From Myxococcus eversor (lineage in GTDB: Bacteria; Myxococcota; Myxococcia; Myxococcales; Myxococcaceae), in NCBI RefSeq assembly GCF_010894455.1, contig NZ_JAAIXY010000026.1, positions 123,254 to 187,253 of the forward strand: 64,000 nt of DNA, given 5' to 3'. The notes beneath the pieces are model-generated. The model saw only the letters and a list, made by a program, of their open reading frames with translations. It was not told the DNA's origin and made no database searches. A program made the position numbers and the translations under genes. This document shows positions 50,206 through 59,786 of the stretch, piece after piece. Numbering within the stretch: position 1 is the stretch's first letter; every line of letters starts with the position of its first letter.

Positions 50206-52744
50206 TGGCCCCCAGGGGCAGGATGACGCGCGCGGCCTGACCGAGCGCTTGTCGCGCGGAGTCCGGGAGGGCGCGACGCTGCTGCAGGACGCGGAGGCGC
50301 TCGCCTCGCGGCTGGCCGCCAGCGGCAACGAGCAGGCCGCGGCCTCCGAGCAGGTGCGCGCCTCCATCGAGTCGGTGGCCGCGCACGTCGAGGCGACGAG
50401 CACGGCGGCGCAGTCGCTCGCGCGCTCCCAGCGCACGGTGAGCGACTCCGCCCGCGCGCTGCAGCAGGAGGCGGAGGCCACCGCCGGCGCCGTGCAGGAG
50501 GTCAGCGCGTCGGTGGCGGGCGTGCGCAAGGACGCCGCCCACCTGGCGGCGGAGGCGGACACCACTGCCGCCACGCTGGAGCAGGTGTCGCGCTCGGTGA
50601 AGACGGTCAACGCCAACGCGGAGGACCTGGCCGCCTCCAGCGAGGAGTTGCTCGCGTCCATGACGGAGATGAACTCCACCGTGGCGGACCTGGTGACGCG
50701 CAACCAGTCGGGCGCGGCCTCCGCGGAGGAGGTGGGCGCGACGATTGAGGAGATGGCCAAGGGCATCGCCCGGCTGTCCACCGACTCCCAGGGCATGGGG
50801 GAGCGGGTGACGCTGGTGACGGGCGCGGTGGTGGGGCTGGGCAAGTCCCTGAGCGACTTGTCCCGCGATGCCACCACCATGTCCTCCGGCGTGGAGGAGA
50901 CGGCGTCCACCGCGGAGGAGCTGGCGCGCAGCGTGCGCGGCGTGGCGGAGAGCGCGCGCGTGCTGGAGACGCACGCGGCCTCCACCGCCTCCACCGTGGA
51001 GGAGGTGGCCGCCAGCGTGGAGCAGGTGGCCGCCACCGCGGAGAAGAACGCCGCCGTGGTGGACGCCAACGCGGCGACGATTGAGCAACTGGCGCGCTCG
51101 GCCCAGTCCGTGGCCAAGGCGTCGGAGGCCATCAACGCCCTGGCGGCCACCAGCGCCAGCGCGTCCTCGCAGCTGGAGGTGTCCACGCGGCGGGTGGCGC
51201 AGATGGGCGAGGAGGCTCGCGCGACGTCGGACCGGGTGGGCACCATCGCCCGCGAGGGCGGCGCCACGGTGGTGCGCTCCATCGCCGGCTTCAGCCGCAT
51301 CCGTCAATCCATCGTCGAGTCCTCCGGCGTCATGAAGGAGATGGGCAAGCGCGCCGAGGAGATTGGCGACATCGTCCAGACCATCAACCTCATCGCGGAC
51401 CGCACCAACCTCCTGTCGCTCAACGCCAGCATCGAGGCGGCGCGCGCGGGGGAGCACGGGCGCGGCTTCGCGGTGGTGGCGGAGGAGATTCGCGCCCTGG
51501 CGGACCGCGCGGCGGCGGCCAGCTCGGACGTGGCGAAGATTGTCCGGGGCCTGCAGACGACGGCGCGCGAGGCGGCGAGCGCGAGCGCGGAGGGCATGCG
51601 CGCCGCGGACGAGGGCGCGGCGCTGGCGTCGGACGCGGAGCGGGCCCTGTCCACCATCCTCAAGGGCGTGGACGACGTGGGGCAGAACGTGCGCGAGGTG
51701 AACCGCGCCACGGGTGAGCAGGTGCAGGTGGTGCAGTCGCTGGCGCAGGGCACCGCGAAGATGAGCGAGCAGGGCCGCGTCATCGCCACGTCCGCGACGG
51801 AGCAGGCGCAGGCGGCCCAGGCGCTGGCGCAGGGCGGCACGGAGATGCGGCGCATGGCCCGGCAGACGACGCAGGCCACCGCGGAACAGGCCCGCGCGCT
51901 GCGCGACGTGGTGCGCTCCAACGGCCAGCTGGCGGAGGTCGCCCAGAAGGTGTCCCGCGCGGTGCAGGAGCAGGCGGCGGCGGCGGTGGACCTGTCCAAG
52001 GGCGCCGCTCAGATGCGCCAGCTGGTGCAGGGCGTGAGCGCCGTCGTGGGGACGCAGAGCAGGGAGGTGACGGGGATGGGGCAGGCGGCCCAGGAGCTGT
52101 CGAGCACCACCCAGCGCACCCTGTCGGGGCTGGCCGAGCAGGCCAAGGCGGCGGCCGAGGTGGCGCGCGCCATGGAGGAGACGCGCAAGGAGGTGGCCCA
52201 GTCCGCGCGCGGCATGTCGGAGCAGGCGCGCGCGCTCAAGCAGGGTGAGACGGCCAGCCGCCAGGTGGCGAAGCTGGCGTCGTCCGTGACGCGTGCCACC
52301 GACGAGCAGGCCCAGGCGCTCGTCGCGCTGGTGAAGGGCGCGGACGAGGTGCGGCGGGTGGCGAAGGGCACGGCGCGCGCCCTGGACGAGCAGTCGGAGG
52401 TGCTGACGGGGCTGGCGGCCTCCGCGCAGCGGCAGGCCACGGGCACCGCCGCGGTGGCGCGCGCCAGCGGCGAGGCCACCCAGGTGATGGAGGGCCTGGT
52501 GAAGGGCGTGGAGGAGATGCGGGTGCGGGCGAGGGAAATCACCACCACCACCGCGCAGCAGGTCCGCGCGTCGGCGGCCACCGCGGGAGAGGTGCGCGAG
52601 GTGGCGGGGCGACTGACGCACCTGTCGCGGCTTCAGGCGGAGCAGGTGGAGAGCCTCGAGCGGCTGGGGAGTGTGCTGGGGAGTGGTGGAGCCCCGCAGG
52701 CCCCCGAGGCGGGGGGCTCGCGCTCCCGGGAGCGACAGACATGA
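50186..52744 (+). CDS. mcp7: Cytoplasmic chemoreceptor Mcp7
   Basis: The 852-residue methyl-accepting protein has no transmembrane helix and no recognisable sensor domain. Almost the whole sequence is heptad coiled coil rich in Ala/Glu/Val (SVAGVRKDAAHLAAEADTTA, STAEELARSVRGVAESARVL). The signalling hairpin tip is near 395-450: TINLIADRTNLLSLNASIEA, ARAGEHGRGFAVVAEEIRAL, ADRAAAASSDV. It should sit in a soluble array with CheA7/CheW7 and sense an internal state or a partner protein. Its start lies within cheW7 and its stop overlaps cpc7 (ATGA). Confidence 0.94.
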   Translation: MATENGNGPQGQDDARGLTERLSRGVREGATLLQDAEALASRLAASGNEQAAASEQVRASIESVAAHVEATSTAAQSLARSQRTVSDSARALQQEAEATAGAVQEVSASVAGVRKDAAHLAAEADTTAATLEQVSRSVKTVNANAEDLAASSEELLASMTEMNSTVADLVTRNQSGAASAEEVGATIEEMAKGIARLSTDSQGMGERVTLVTGAVVGLGKSLSDLSRDATTMSSGVEETASTAEELARSVRGVAESARVLETHAASTASTVEEVAASVEQVAATAEKNAAVVDANAATIEQLARSAQSVAKASEAINALAATSASASSQLEVSTRRVAQMGEEARATSDRVGTIAREGGATVVRSIAGFSRIRQSIVESSGVMKEMGKRAEEIGDIVQTINLIADRTNLLSLNASIEAARAGEHGRGFAVVAEEIRALADRAAAASSDVAKIVRGLQTTAREAASASAEGMRAADEGAALASDAERALSTILKGVDDVGQNVREVNRATGEQVQVVQSLAQGTAKMSEQGRVIATSATEQAQAAQALAQGGTEMRRMARQTTQATAEQARALRDVVRSNGQLAEVAQKVSRAVQEQAAAAVDLSKGAAQMRQLVQGVSAVVGTQSREVTGMGQAAQELSSTTQRTLSGLAEQAKAAAEVARAMEETRKEVAQSARGMSEQARALKQGETASRQVAKLASSVTRATDEQAQALVALVKGADEVRRVAKGTARALDEQSEVLTGLAASAQRQATGTAAVARASGEATQVMEGLVKGVEEMRVRAREITTTTAQQVRASAATAGEVREVAGRLTHLSRLQAEQVESLERLGSVLGSGGAPQAPEAGGSRSRERQT

Positions 52745-55110
52745 CGGATTCGACTTCCGTGACGGCCTCTCCCTTGTTCCTGTCCTCGGAGGACAGGGCG
52801 CGGGTGGAGGAGGTGGAGCAGTTGGCGCGCAGGGGCGCGGGCAGCCTGGAAGCGCTGGTGGGCGGGCTGGACACGTCGAGCTGGGCGGTGCGTCGCGCCG
52901 TCGTGTCGGCGCTCGCGCGGCTGGGCACTCCGGCGGTGCCGCCGTTGTGCGACGTGCTGCGCCACCGGCGCGACAACGAGGCTCGGCTGGCGGCCGCGGT
53001 GGAGGCGCTGGTGGCCTCCACGGGCGCGGTGGAGGAGTCGCTGGAGGGCCTGACGGACAGCCCGTCCGCGGCCATCGTCTGTGACGCCGCGCAGGTGCTG
53101 GGGCGGCGGCGCAGCCGGCGCTCGGTGCCGCTCCTGGCGCGGCTCACCGTGCACCCGGACGACAACGTCGCGGTGGCGGCCATCGAGGCGCTGGGTCGCA
53201 TTGGCGGCGGCGCGGCGGTGGACGCGCTGCTGGGGGCGCTGGGCAGCGGCAACTTCTTCCGCATCTTCCCCGCCATCGACGTGCTGGGCCGGTGTGGAGA
53301 CCCGTCGGTGGTGCCCGCGCTCCTGGGCCTGCTCGCGGACCCCTTCTACGCCCTGGAGTCGGCGCGCGCGCTGGGCCGCACGGGCCAGGACGCGGCGGTG
53401 CCCGCGCTGGTGGGCCTCTTGCGGCGGGGCAATGACGCGCTGGTGCGCGTGGCGGCGGTGGCGCTGGCGGACATCCACGAGGCGCAGGTGCAGCGCTTCG
53501 GCGGCGCGCGCGCGGTGCAGGGAGCGCTGCGCTCCGGCAGTGACTTGTCCATGCTGGGCCGCAGGCTGGCGCAGGCCATCAGCAGCGCGGATTCGGCGGA
53601 GCGGGCCGCGCTGGCGCGGCTCCTGGGCTGGGTGGGCGGGCAGGACGCGGCGGCGGGCCTCTTGCGGCTGTTGGACGGGCCGGACCCGACGGTGGCGCGC
53701 GCGGCGGCGAGCGCCCTGGCGGAGCTGGGGGCGGACGCGGACGAGCAGATTCTCCAGGCGCTCCAGGATGGAGACAGCGCCCGGCGCCGGGTGTTGCTGC
53801 CCCTGGTGGGGCGCCGCGCTTCGGCCGTGCCGGAGGTGATGGCGTGTCTGGAGGACCGGGAGGCGTCCGTGCGCGCGCTGGCGGCGGACACGCTGTCTCG
53901 CATCGGCGACACGTCCGCGGTGCCCGTCCTCTTCCAGCGCCTCACCGACGACGACGCGCGCGTGGTGCAGGCCGCCACGGGCGCCATCCAGTCCCTGGGC
54001 AGCGAGCAGACGGAGGCCCTGGCGCTCCAGGCGGCGCGCTCTCCGGACGCGCGTCTGCGCCGCGCGGCGCTGCGCATCATCTCCTACTTCGGCTATGCCC
54101 GAGGCCTGGAGGTGCTGCTGTCGGCCATGCGCGACTCGGACGAGCGGCTGCGCGACGCGGCCATCTACGGCCTGCCCTTCATCGAGGACCCGCGCGCGGT
54201 GGACGCGCTGTTGATGGCGGCCACCCACGAGTCGGAGCGCACGCGAGCCGCGGCCATGCGCGCGCTGGGGCAGACGGAGAAGGAGGCGCGCATCACCTCC
54301 ACGCTGCTCGGCGGCCTCAACGACCGCGACCCGTGGGTGCGCTACTACGCGTGCCAGTCGCTGGGGAAGCTCAACGAGGAGGCCGCCGCTGACGCGATTG
54401 TCGCGCTGGCGGACGACGACGCGGGGCAGGTGCGCGTGGCGGTGGTGGACGCGCTGGCGCACATGCACACGGAGAGCGCGATGACGGCGCTGCGGCGCGC
54501 GGCGGCCAGCACCGACGCGGACGTGCGGCGCGCCGCGCTCCTGGGGTTGGGCGTGGCGCGGCGCCAGGACGCGCTGCCGGTGTTGCTGGAGGCCTCGTCG
54601 TCCGAGGACTCCGCCACGCGCCTGGTCGCGCTGTCCGCCGTGGCCGAGTACGAGGCCCCGGAGACGCTGCCCGCGCTCCTGCACGCGGCCAGTGACAGGG
54701 ACGACAGCGTGCGCAGCGCGGCGGTGGGCTTCCTGGCCACGCGCCCGGGCGTCCCCGCCACCCAGGCCCTGGTGTCGCTCCTGGGGGACATGACGGTGCG
54801 CGAGCGGGTGGTGAGCGCGCTGGCGCTGCCCATGGAGGGCCGGCTGCCGGGGCTGCTGACCGCGCTGGACGTGGCGGACGAGGTGACGGCGCCCTTGCTG
54901 GTGGCGGCCCTGGCGCGCATGCGTCGGGCGGACGCGCGCGCCGCGCTCCTTCAAGTCCTGGAGACCTCCAGCGCCTCGGCCCGCCGCGCCGCCGTGCCCG
55001 CGGTGAGCGCGCTGGGGACCCTGGAGTCCCGCGACGCGCTGGAGCGGGCCTCCCTGCGTGACGAGGACCCGGAGGTCCGGCGGGCCTGTCTCGTGGCCCT
55101 GGGGAAGTGA
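52741..55110 (+). CDS. cpc7: HEAT-repeat protein Cpc7, CheY7 partner
   Basis: The 789-residue product is almost entirely tandem HEAT/phycocyanobilin-lyase-type repeats of about 31 residues (DTSSWAVRRAVVSALARLGT, VAVAAIEALGRIGGGAAVDA, RVVQAATGAIQSLGS, RTRAAAMRALGQTEKEARIT, RVAVVDALAHMHTESAMTAL). There is no lyase catalytic region, so it is a scaffold. In M. xanthus phosphorylated CheY7 binds this protein, linking the pathway to aggregation and sporulation. It overlaps mcp7 by 4 bp and lies 10 bp before cheR7. Confidence 0.93.
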   Translation: MTDSTSVTASPLFLSSEDRARVEEVEQLARRGAGSLEALVGGLDTSSWAVRRAVVSALARLGTPAVPPLCDVLRHRRDNEARLAAAVEALVASTGAVEESLEGLTDSPSAAIVCDAAQVLGRRRSRRSVPLLARLTVHPDDNVAVAAIEALGRIGGGAAVDALLGALGSGNFFRIFPAIDVLGRCGDPSVVPALLGLLADPFYALESARALGRTGQDAAVPALVGLLRRGNDALVRVAAVALADIHEAQVQRFGGARAVQGALRSGSDLSMLGRRLAQAISSADSAERAALARLLGWVGGQDAAAGLLRLLDGPDPTVARAAASALAELGADADEQILQALQDGDSARRRVLLPLVGRRASAVPEVMACLEDREASVRALAADTLSRIGDTSAVPVLFQRLTDDDARVVQAATGAIQSLGSEQTEALALQAARSPDARLRRAALRIISYFGYARGLEVLLSAMRDSDERLRDAAIYGLPFIEDPRAVDALLMAATHESERTRAAAMRALGQTEKEARITSTLLGGLNDRDPWVRYYACQSLGKLNEEAAADAIVALADDDAGQVRVAVVDALAHMHTESAMTALRRAAASTDADVRRAALLGLGVARRQDALPVLLEASSSEDSATRLVALSAVAEYEAPETLPALLHAASDRDDSVRSAAVGFLATRPGVPATQALVSLLGDMTVRERVVSALALPMEGRLPGLLTALDVADEVTAPLLVAALARMRRADARAALLQVLETSSASARRAAVPAVSALGTLESRDALERASLRDEDPEVRRACLVALGK

Positions 55111-55120
55111 CAAGGACTTC

Positions 55121-55942
55121 ATGCCTTCCCTGCCGATGTCCCCCCAGGTCTTCGCCATCCTCGCCGCGCTCATCGAGCAGCGCGCGGGGCTGCATTACGC
55201 GGCGGAGGACCGGGAGCTGCTGTCCGACAAGGTGTCCGACCGGGCGCTGGAGGCGGGCTTCGACTCGCTGCTCGACTACTACTACTTCCTCCGGTACGAC
55301 CCGGAGGGTTCGGCCGCGCTGGATTCCCTGGTGGACTCGCTGCTCGTGCACGAGACGTATTTCTTCCGGGAGCCGCTGCCCTTGTCGGTGCTGGTGGACG
55401 ACGTGCTCGCGCCCCGGGTTCGCGCCGGCCAGAAGCCCCGGGTGTGGTGCGCGGCGTGCTCCACCGGCGAGGAGCCCCTGACGCTGGCGATGATGCTGGC
55501 GGACCGGGGGCTGCTCTCCGGCGTGGAGCTGCTGGCCAGTGACTTGAGCACCCGGGCCCTGGAGCGGGCTCGCACCGGCGAGCACAACCTGCGCGCCACG
55601 CGCGCGCTGCCGCCCGGGGTGGAGGGGCGCTGGCTGGAGCAGGTGGCCGGCCGGGTACGCCCCAAGCAGGAGCTGGTGGACGCGGTGGAGTGGCGCCGCA
55701 TCAACCTGATGGAGGACGCGGTGGTGGCGAAGCTGGGGCAGTTCGACGCCATCCTCTGCCGCAATGTCCTCATCTACTTCAAGGACGAGACGGCGCGCCG
55801 GGTGGTGGCGTCGCTCACCCAGGCGCTGAAGCCCGGAGGCCAGCTGGTGGTGGGCACCTCCGAGTCGCTGTTGCGTTTCGGCACCGCGCTCTCCTGTGAG
55901 GAGCGGCGCGGCGTCTTCTTCTATGGCAAGGCGGGCGGATGA
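55121..55942 (+). CDS. cheR7: Chemoreceptor methyltransferase CheR7
   Basis: The product is 273 residues from ATG 55121; a longer frame overlaps cpc7 without a ribosome site. CheR motifs: LVHETYFFREPLPLSVLV, VWCAACSTGEEPLTLAMMLA (SAM loop), LASDLSTRALERARTGEHN, FDAILCRNVLIYFKDETAR and KPGGQLVVGTSESL. It uses S-adenosylmethionine to methylate Glu residues of Mcp7. It overlaps cheB7 by 4 bp (ATGA). Confidence 0.95.
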   Translation: MPSLPMSPQVFAILAALIEQRAGLHYAAEDRELLSDKVSDRALEAGFDSLLDYYYFLRYDPEGSAALDSLVDSLLVHETYFFREPLPLSVLVDDVLAPRVRAGQKPRVWCAACSTGEEPLTLAMMLADRGLLSGVELLASDLSTRALERARTGEHNLRATRALPPGVEGRWLEQVAGRVRPKQELVDAVEWRRINLMEDAVVAKLGQFDAILCRNVLIYFKDETARRVVASLTQALKPGGQLVVGTSESLLRFGTALSCEERRGVFFYGKAGG

Positions 55943-56988
55943 CGGTGGTGGCTCCCATTCGCGTGTTGGTGGTGGACGACTCGGCGTTCGCGCGCAAGGT
56001 GCTGCGCCAGGTGCTCTCCAACGCGCAGGGCATCGAGGTGGTGGACACCGCGCGTGACGGCCTGGACGCGCTGGAGAAGGTGTCGGAGCTCAAGCCCGAC
56101 GTCCTCACGTTGGACCTGGTCATGCCGGGCCTGGACGGGCTCGGCGTGCTGCGGGCCCTGGACACCCTGCCGGACGCGCCGCGCGTCGTGGTGGTGAGCA
56201 GCGCGGGCGAGGAGAGCGAGCTGGCGGTGTCCGCCCTCCAGGCCGGCGCGGTGGACCTGGTGCACAAGCCCTCCGCGCTCGCCACGGACCGGCTCTACGA
56301 GCTGGGCGCGGAGCTGGTGGAGAAGGTGCGCACCGCCGCGCGCGTGTCCCATCGCCCGGCGCGCCCGCCGTCGTCCAGCTCGCCCCCCGCGGCGTCCGCA
56401 TTGGCCGTGACGGGGCCGGCGCGCAACCTGGTGGTGGTGGGCACGTCCACCGGTGGCCCCCAGGCCCTCACGCGCCTCTTGTCGATGGTGCCCGCGGACT
56501 TCCCCGCGCCCATGGCGCTCGCGCTGCACATCCCCCCGGGCTACACGGAGGCGGTGGCGCGCCGCCTGGACGCGCTGTGCCCGCTGGAGGTGCGCGAGGC
56601 CGAGGATGGCTTGGAGCTGCGCCCCGGCCGCGTCGTGCTCGCGCGCGCGGGCCAGCACCTCAAAATCGAGCGGCACGGCGCCCTCACCTTGGGCCGCGTG
56701 GACCGACATCCGGTGCAGATGCCGCACCACCCCTCCGTGGACGTCCTCTTCGAGAGCGCGGCCCACACGTGGGGCAAGGACACGGTGGGACTGGTGCTCA
56801 CCGGCATGGGCGACGACGGGCGGGAGGGCTCGCGCGCCATCCGGGCCGCGGGCGGCACCATCCTCACCGAGTCGGAGTCCTCCTGTGTCGTCTACGGCAT
56901 GCCTCGCGCCGTCGACGAAGCGGGCCTCGCCACCGCCAGCGCGCCCCTGGATGGGATGATGGCCTTGCTGCTCGCTCAGCTCCGCTGA
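55939..56988 (+). CDS. cheB7: Receptor methylesterase/deamidase CheB7
   Basis: The 349-residue product has an N-terminal receiver (VLVVDDSAFARKVLRQVLSN, phosphoacceptor Asp59 in LTLDLVMPGLDGLG, Lys in LVHKPSAL). An Ala/Pro/Ser linker leads to the esterase domain with catalytic Ser in VVVGTSTGGPQALTRLLSM, His in ALALHIPPGYTEAVARRL and Asp in LVLTGMGDDGREGSRAI. It reverses CheR7 methylation when phosphorylated by CheA7. It is the last of the overlapping Che7 genes before the hairpin and des7. Confidence 0.96.
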   Translation: MTVVAPIRVLVVDDSAFARKVLRQVLSNAQGIEVVDTARDGLDALEKVSELKPDVLTLDLVMPGLDGLGVLRALDTLPDAPRVVVVSSAGEESELAVSALQAGAVDLVHKPSALATDRLYELGAELVEKVRTAARVSHRPARPPSSSSPPAASALAVTGPARNLVVVGTSTGGPQALTRLLSMVPADFPAPMALALHIPPGYTEAVARRLDALCPLEVREAEDGLELRPGRVVLARAGQHLKIERHGALTLGRVDRHPVQMPHHPSVDVLFESAAHTWGKDTVGLVLTGMGDDGREGSRAIRAAGGTILTESESSCVVYGMPRAVDEAGLATASAPLDGMMALLLAQLR

Positions 56989-57001
56989 CTCCGGGAAAAC
57001 C

Positions 57002-57027
57002 GGGTGGGGGCGCCGTCGCCCGCACCC
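57002..57027 (+). terminator. Hairpin between cheB7 and des7
   Basis: GGGTGGGGGCG (57002-57012) pairs with CGCCCGCACCC (57017-57027) with one mismatch and a CCGT loop. It may attenuate read-through into des7. Confidence 0.45.
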
Positions 57028-57114
57028 CTACATGGTGGGGGAGGGGGCGGCCTTGCCCCGGGGCCGGAGCGATAGTTTTGGTTCTGCACGGACGCGTCAG
57101 GCAGACTGCCGCCC

Positions 57115-58080
57115 ATGCTCCGTTACCGCGCCGACATTCGAACCCTCCTCTGGTGCCTGGCGATGGCCGTGGTGGCCCTCTCGATGTACGCGGCCCCCGC
57201 GCTCATCCCCTACCTGTGCCCGCTCGCGTGCTACCTGGCGCTGTCCGCGGGCGTCATCGCCCATAACCACAACCACTGCCCCACCTTCCGCAACCGGAAG
57301 ATGAACGAGGCGATGGGCATGTGGCTGTCGTTGTTCTACGGCTACCCCACCTTCGTGTGGATTCCGACGCACAACCTCAACCACCACAAGTTCGTCAACA
57401 AGGCGGGCGACGCCACCATCACCTGGCGCTACTCGAAGAAGCACAACTTCCTCGTCGCCTTCCTCTTCCCCTTCGTCTCCACGTACTGGCAGCAGGAGCC
57501 GACGAAGGCCTTCATCGAGAAGGCGCGCACGCGCAACCGCGCCCTGTTCCGGCAAATCGTCCTCCAGTACATCGTCTGGGGCGGCACGCACGCGGCGCTC
57601 GTCGGCCTGGCGATTTATCTGCACGGAATCGCGGGCGGCCTGCGCATCTGGGCCTTCGCGTTCCTGATTCCGGCCTTCTTCTCGCTGTGGACCATCATGT
57701 TCTTCAACTACATCCAGCACGTCCACTCGGACCCCTGGAGCGAGCACGACCACAGCCGCAGCTTCACCGGCCGCCTCATCAACTTCTTCCTCTTCAACAA
57801 CGGCCTGCACGCGGTCCACCACGAGACGCCGGGCCTGCACTGGAGCCTCCTGCCCGAGGCCCACGCCAAAATCGCGGCGGACATCGACCCGGAACTCAAG
57901 CCCGTCAGCTTCTTCGGCTGGTGCTTCCGCTCCTACGTCATGGCGCCCTTCTTCCCCCGCTTCGGCACGAAGCAGGTGGGCCGCGCCCCGTATGACCCGC
58001 CCGCGGGCGGCAAGGTCGACGTGTCCTTCGGCGACGAGCTGCAGGCGGTGGACTCCGGAGTGAACGTCGCGCGCGTCTGA
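57115..58080 (+). CDS. des7: Fatty acid desaturase Des7 (membrane di-iron)
   Basis: The 321-residue membrane desaturase has His boxes HNHNHCP, HNLNHHKF and HAVHHETPGLHW, which chelate the di-iron centre, and hydrophobic helices at about 10-40 and 140-195. It introduces double bonds into acyl chains using O2 and an electron donor. In M. xanthus the Che7 cluster also carries a desaturase gene next to cheB7, so the position supports naming it des7. A 126-bp gap with a hairpin separates it from cheB7. It is followed by a strong palindromic terminator. Confidence 0.9.
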   Translation: MLRYRADIRTLLWCLAMAVVALSMYAAPALIPYLCPLACYLALSAGVIAHNHNHCPTFRNRKMNEAMGMWLSLFYGYPTFVWIPTHNLNHHKFVNKAGDATITWRYSKKHNFLVAFLFPFVSTYWQQEPTKAFIEKARTRNRALFRQIVLQYIVWGGTHAALVGLAIYLHGIAGGLRIWAFAFLIPAFFSLWTIMFFNYIQHVHSDPWSEHDHSRSFTGRLINFFLFNNGLHAVHHETPGLHWSLLPEAHAKIAADIDPELKPVSFFGWCFRSYVMAPFFPRFGTKQVGRAPYDPPAGGKVDVSFGDELQAVDSGVNVARV

Positions 58081-58085
58081 CGCAC

Positions 58086-58122
58086 CCGCACACGTGTGCG
58101 GCCTGTGTGTGTCTTTGTCTTG
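58086..58122 (+). terminator. Palindromic terminator after des7
   Basis: CCGCACACGTGTGCGG at 58086-58101 is a perfect 16-bp palindrome, followed by a T-rich run (GTCTTTGTCTTGTATT). It lies 6 bp past the des7 stop. Confidence 0.65.
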
Positions 58123-58241
58123 TATTCCCCATCTCTCCCTGGAATCGGTCCAGGGGGAGTATTCGCCATGTGGCTGATTCTCGTATCTCGCGGTCAGAGG
58201 TACGGGCGGGCTGGGGGGGGAAGCAGACACGGAGGCACCAC

Positions 58242-59363
58242 ATGAGGATGGCCCCAGGCCCTGTCCGACCTATCACCCGCGAGGCGCCGCCTTCGCCCCG
58301 GGTGTTGTGGGTGGGGGTGGCGGGGGAGGCGTGGCTGGCACTGTCACGCGCGGCCCGGGCCCTGGGCTGTGAGCCGGTGCAGGCGTCGCTGCCCGGCGCG
58401 GTGAGCCTGGAGCTGTCGCGCGCGAGGCCCCGGCTGGTGTTGGTGCACTGGCGCCAGGTCCAGGAGCGGGGCCCTGGAGGGCTCAGTGGCCTCAAGGCCC
58501 GCGTGGGAGCGTCCGGCGCGCCCGTCATCCTGGTGGCGGAGCCGGAGACGCCCGCCGAGGTGCTGGAGGCCGCGGACGCCGAGGGCATCGAGGACTGTCT
58601 CCTGGCGCCGGTGGCTGAATCCTCGGTGCGGGCTCGACTGTCCGCGCTGCTGGGCGCGCGGGTGCTCCCCGCCACGAGCGAGCGCTACAGCCCGCGCGTG
58701 GTGTTGCTGGCGGGCGCGGGCGGCGCGCGCACGTGGGCGGGGCTGGGCTCGCTGCTGGAAGTCTCCGGCCACCACCTGCTGTACAGCGCCACGGTGGAGG
58801 GCGCGGCCGCGCGGGTGGAGGAGCACGGCGCCGCGCCCCACCTGCTCGTCGTCGTGGGGGACGGGGCATGGGGTGGCGTGTGGGCGCGCGCGGGCACTGT
58901 CGCCCGCTCGTTGCTGGAGGGCGTGCCCTCGCTGACGGTGACGGCCGCGGAGAGCGGGCGCTCGGCGGCGACGCTGTTGCCGCGCATCCACGCGATGCTG
59001 AGCCGGGAGGGCGCGTCGCTGCGGGTGGAGGAGCGGGTGCCCTTCTGCTGCCCCGTCGAGTTCGGCGAGAGCGGCCCGCAGGGGCTGGCGTGGACGTCGG
59101 GCGTGTCCTTCGCGCTGAGCCCCGGGGGCCTCTTCGTTCGCACGCTGGTGCCCGCGCGGCCCGGCTCGTCGGTGACGTTGCGCATCCACCTGCCCACCAC
59201 GGGCGAGCGGCTGGAGTCCCACGGCGTGGTGGCGTGGGCCAATCCCTATGCGGCGCGCGAAGGTCTGTGTTTTCCCCACGGCATGGGTGTGCGGTTTTTG
59301 GGCATGGGCCCGCCGCGGTTGATGCATCTGCGCCAGCTCTGTCAGGCCACGGCCTCGCCTTGA
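58242..59363 (+). CDS. PilZ-domain protein with degenerate receiver modules
   Basis: The product is 373 residues from ATG 58242 with GGAGG 6 bp upstream; the longer open frame lacks a ribosome site. Residues 20-130 and 135-250 have the alternating beta-alpha pattern of receivers (RVLWVGVAGEAWLALSRAAR, RLVLVHWRQ; RVVLLAGAGGARTWAGLGSL) without phosphoacceptor Asp. The C-terminal 110 residues resemble the myxobacterial PilZ branch (RVEERVPFCCPVEFGE, LSPGGLFVRTLVPARPGSSV, GVVAWANPYAAREGLCFP, GMGVRFLGM). The canonical RxxxR pair is incomplete (RVEERV only), so c-di-GMP binding is uncertain. It lies after des7 and 27 bp before a receiver gene. Confidence 0.82.
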   Translation: MRMAPGPVRPITREAPPSPRVLWVGVAGEAWLALSRAARALGCEPVQASLPGAVSLELSRARPRLVLVHWRQVQERGPGGLSGLKARVGASGAPVILVAEPETPAEVLEAADAEGIEDCLLAPVAESSVRARLSALLGARVLPATSERYSPRVVLLAGAGGARTWAGLGSLLEVSGHHLLYSATVEGAAARVEEHGAAPHLLVVVGDGAWGGVWARAGTVARSLLEGVPSLTVTAAESGRSAATLLPRIHAMLSREGASLRVEERVPFCCPVEFGESGPQGLAWTSGVSFALSPGGLFVRTLVPARPGSSVTLRIHLPTTGERLESHGVVAWANPYAAREGLCFPHGMGVRFLGMGPPRLMHLRQLCQATASP

Positions 59364-59390
59364 AGGCGTGGCTCCAGGAGGTGCTTCGTC

Positions 59391-59786
59391 ATGCGACGCA
59401 AGAAGGTCCTCCTCGTCGATGACTCGCACACGGTGCTGATGCTGCACCGGATGATGATGGTGGAGCGTGGCTTCGAGACGCTCATCGCCCGCGACGGGCT
59501 GGAGGCGCTGGAGCGCGTGCGGGACGAGGCGCCGGACCTCGTCGTGCTCGACATCCTGATGCCGAACCTGGACGGCCTGGAGACGTGCCGGGCGCTGCGA
59601 GAGCGCGAGCCCACGCGCCACACGCCCATCATCCTGTGCAGCACGCGGATGGAGCCGGACTGCGTGCAGGCGGGCTTCGAGAGCGGCTGCACCGACTATC
59701 TCACCAAGCCCTTCGCGGGCTCGGAGCTGGCGGCGCTCCTGAATCGCTACTTGGGCTCGGAGCGGGGCACGCGCGGCGGGATTTGA
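59391..59786 (+). CDS. Single-domain response regulator
   Basis: The 131-residue receiver (MRRKKVLLVDDSHTVLMLHR) has phosphoacceptor Asp in LVVLDILMPNLDGL, Ser/Thr in ILCSTRMEPD and Lys in DYLTKPFAGSE. It follows the PilZ gene by 27 bp with AGGAGG before the start, so they probably form one unit. The 3' end overlaps the convergent PAS kinase gene by 40 bp. Confidence 0.92.
   Translation: MRRKKVLLVDDSHTVLMLHRMMMVERGFETLIARDGLEALERVRDEAPDLVVLDILMPNLDGLETCRALREREPTRHTPIILCSTRMEPDCVQAGFESGCTDYLTKPFAGSELAALLNRYLGSERGTRGGI

Noticed and set aside
50165..52621. 818-codon open frame opposite mcp7
   Set aside because: It is His/Arg/Leu-rich without domains and mirrors the heptad codons of the receptor; a GC-rich shadow.
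52633..55173. 846-codon open frame opposite cpc7
   Set aside because: Its composition (Arg/His/Gln/Ala) and position reflect the HEAT repeats on the other strand; no motif or ribosome site.
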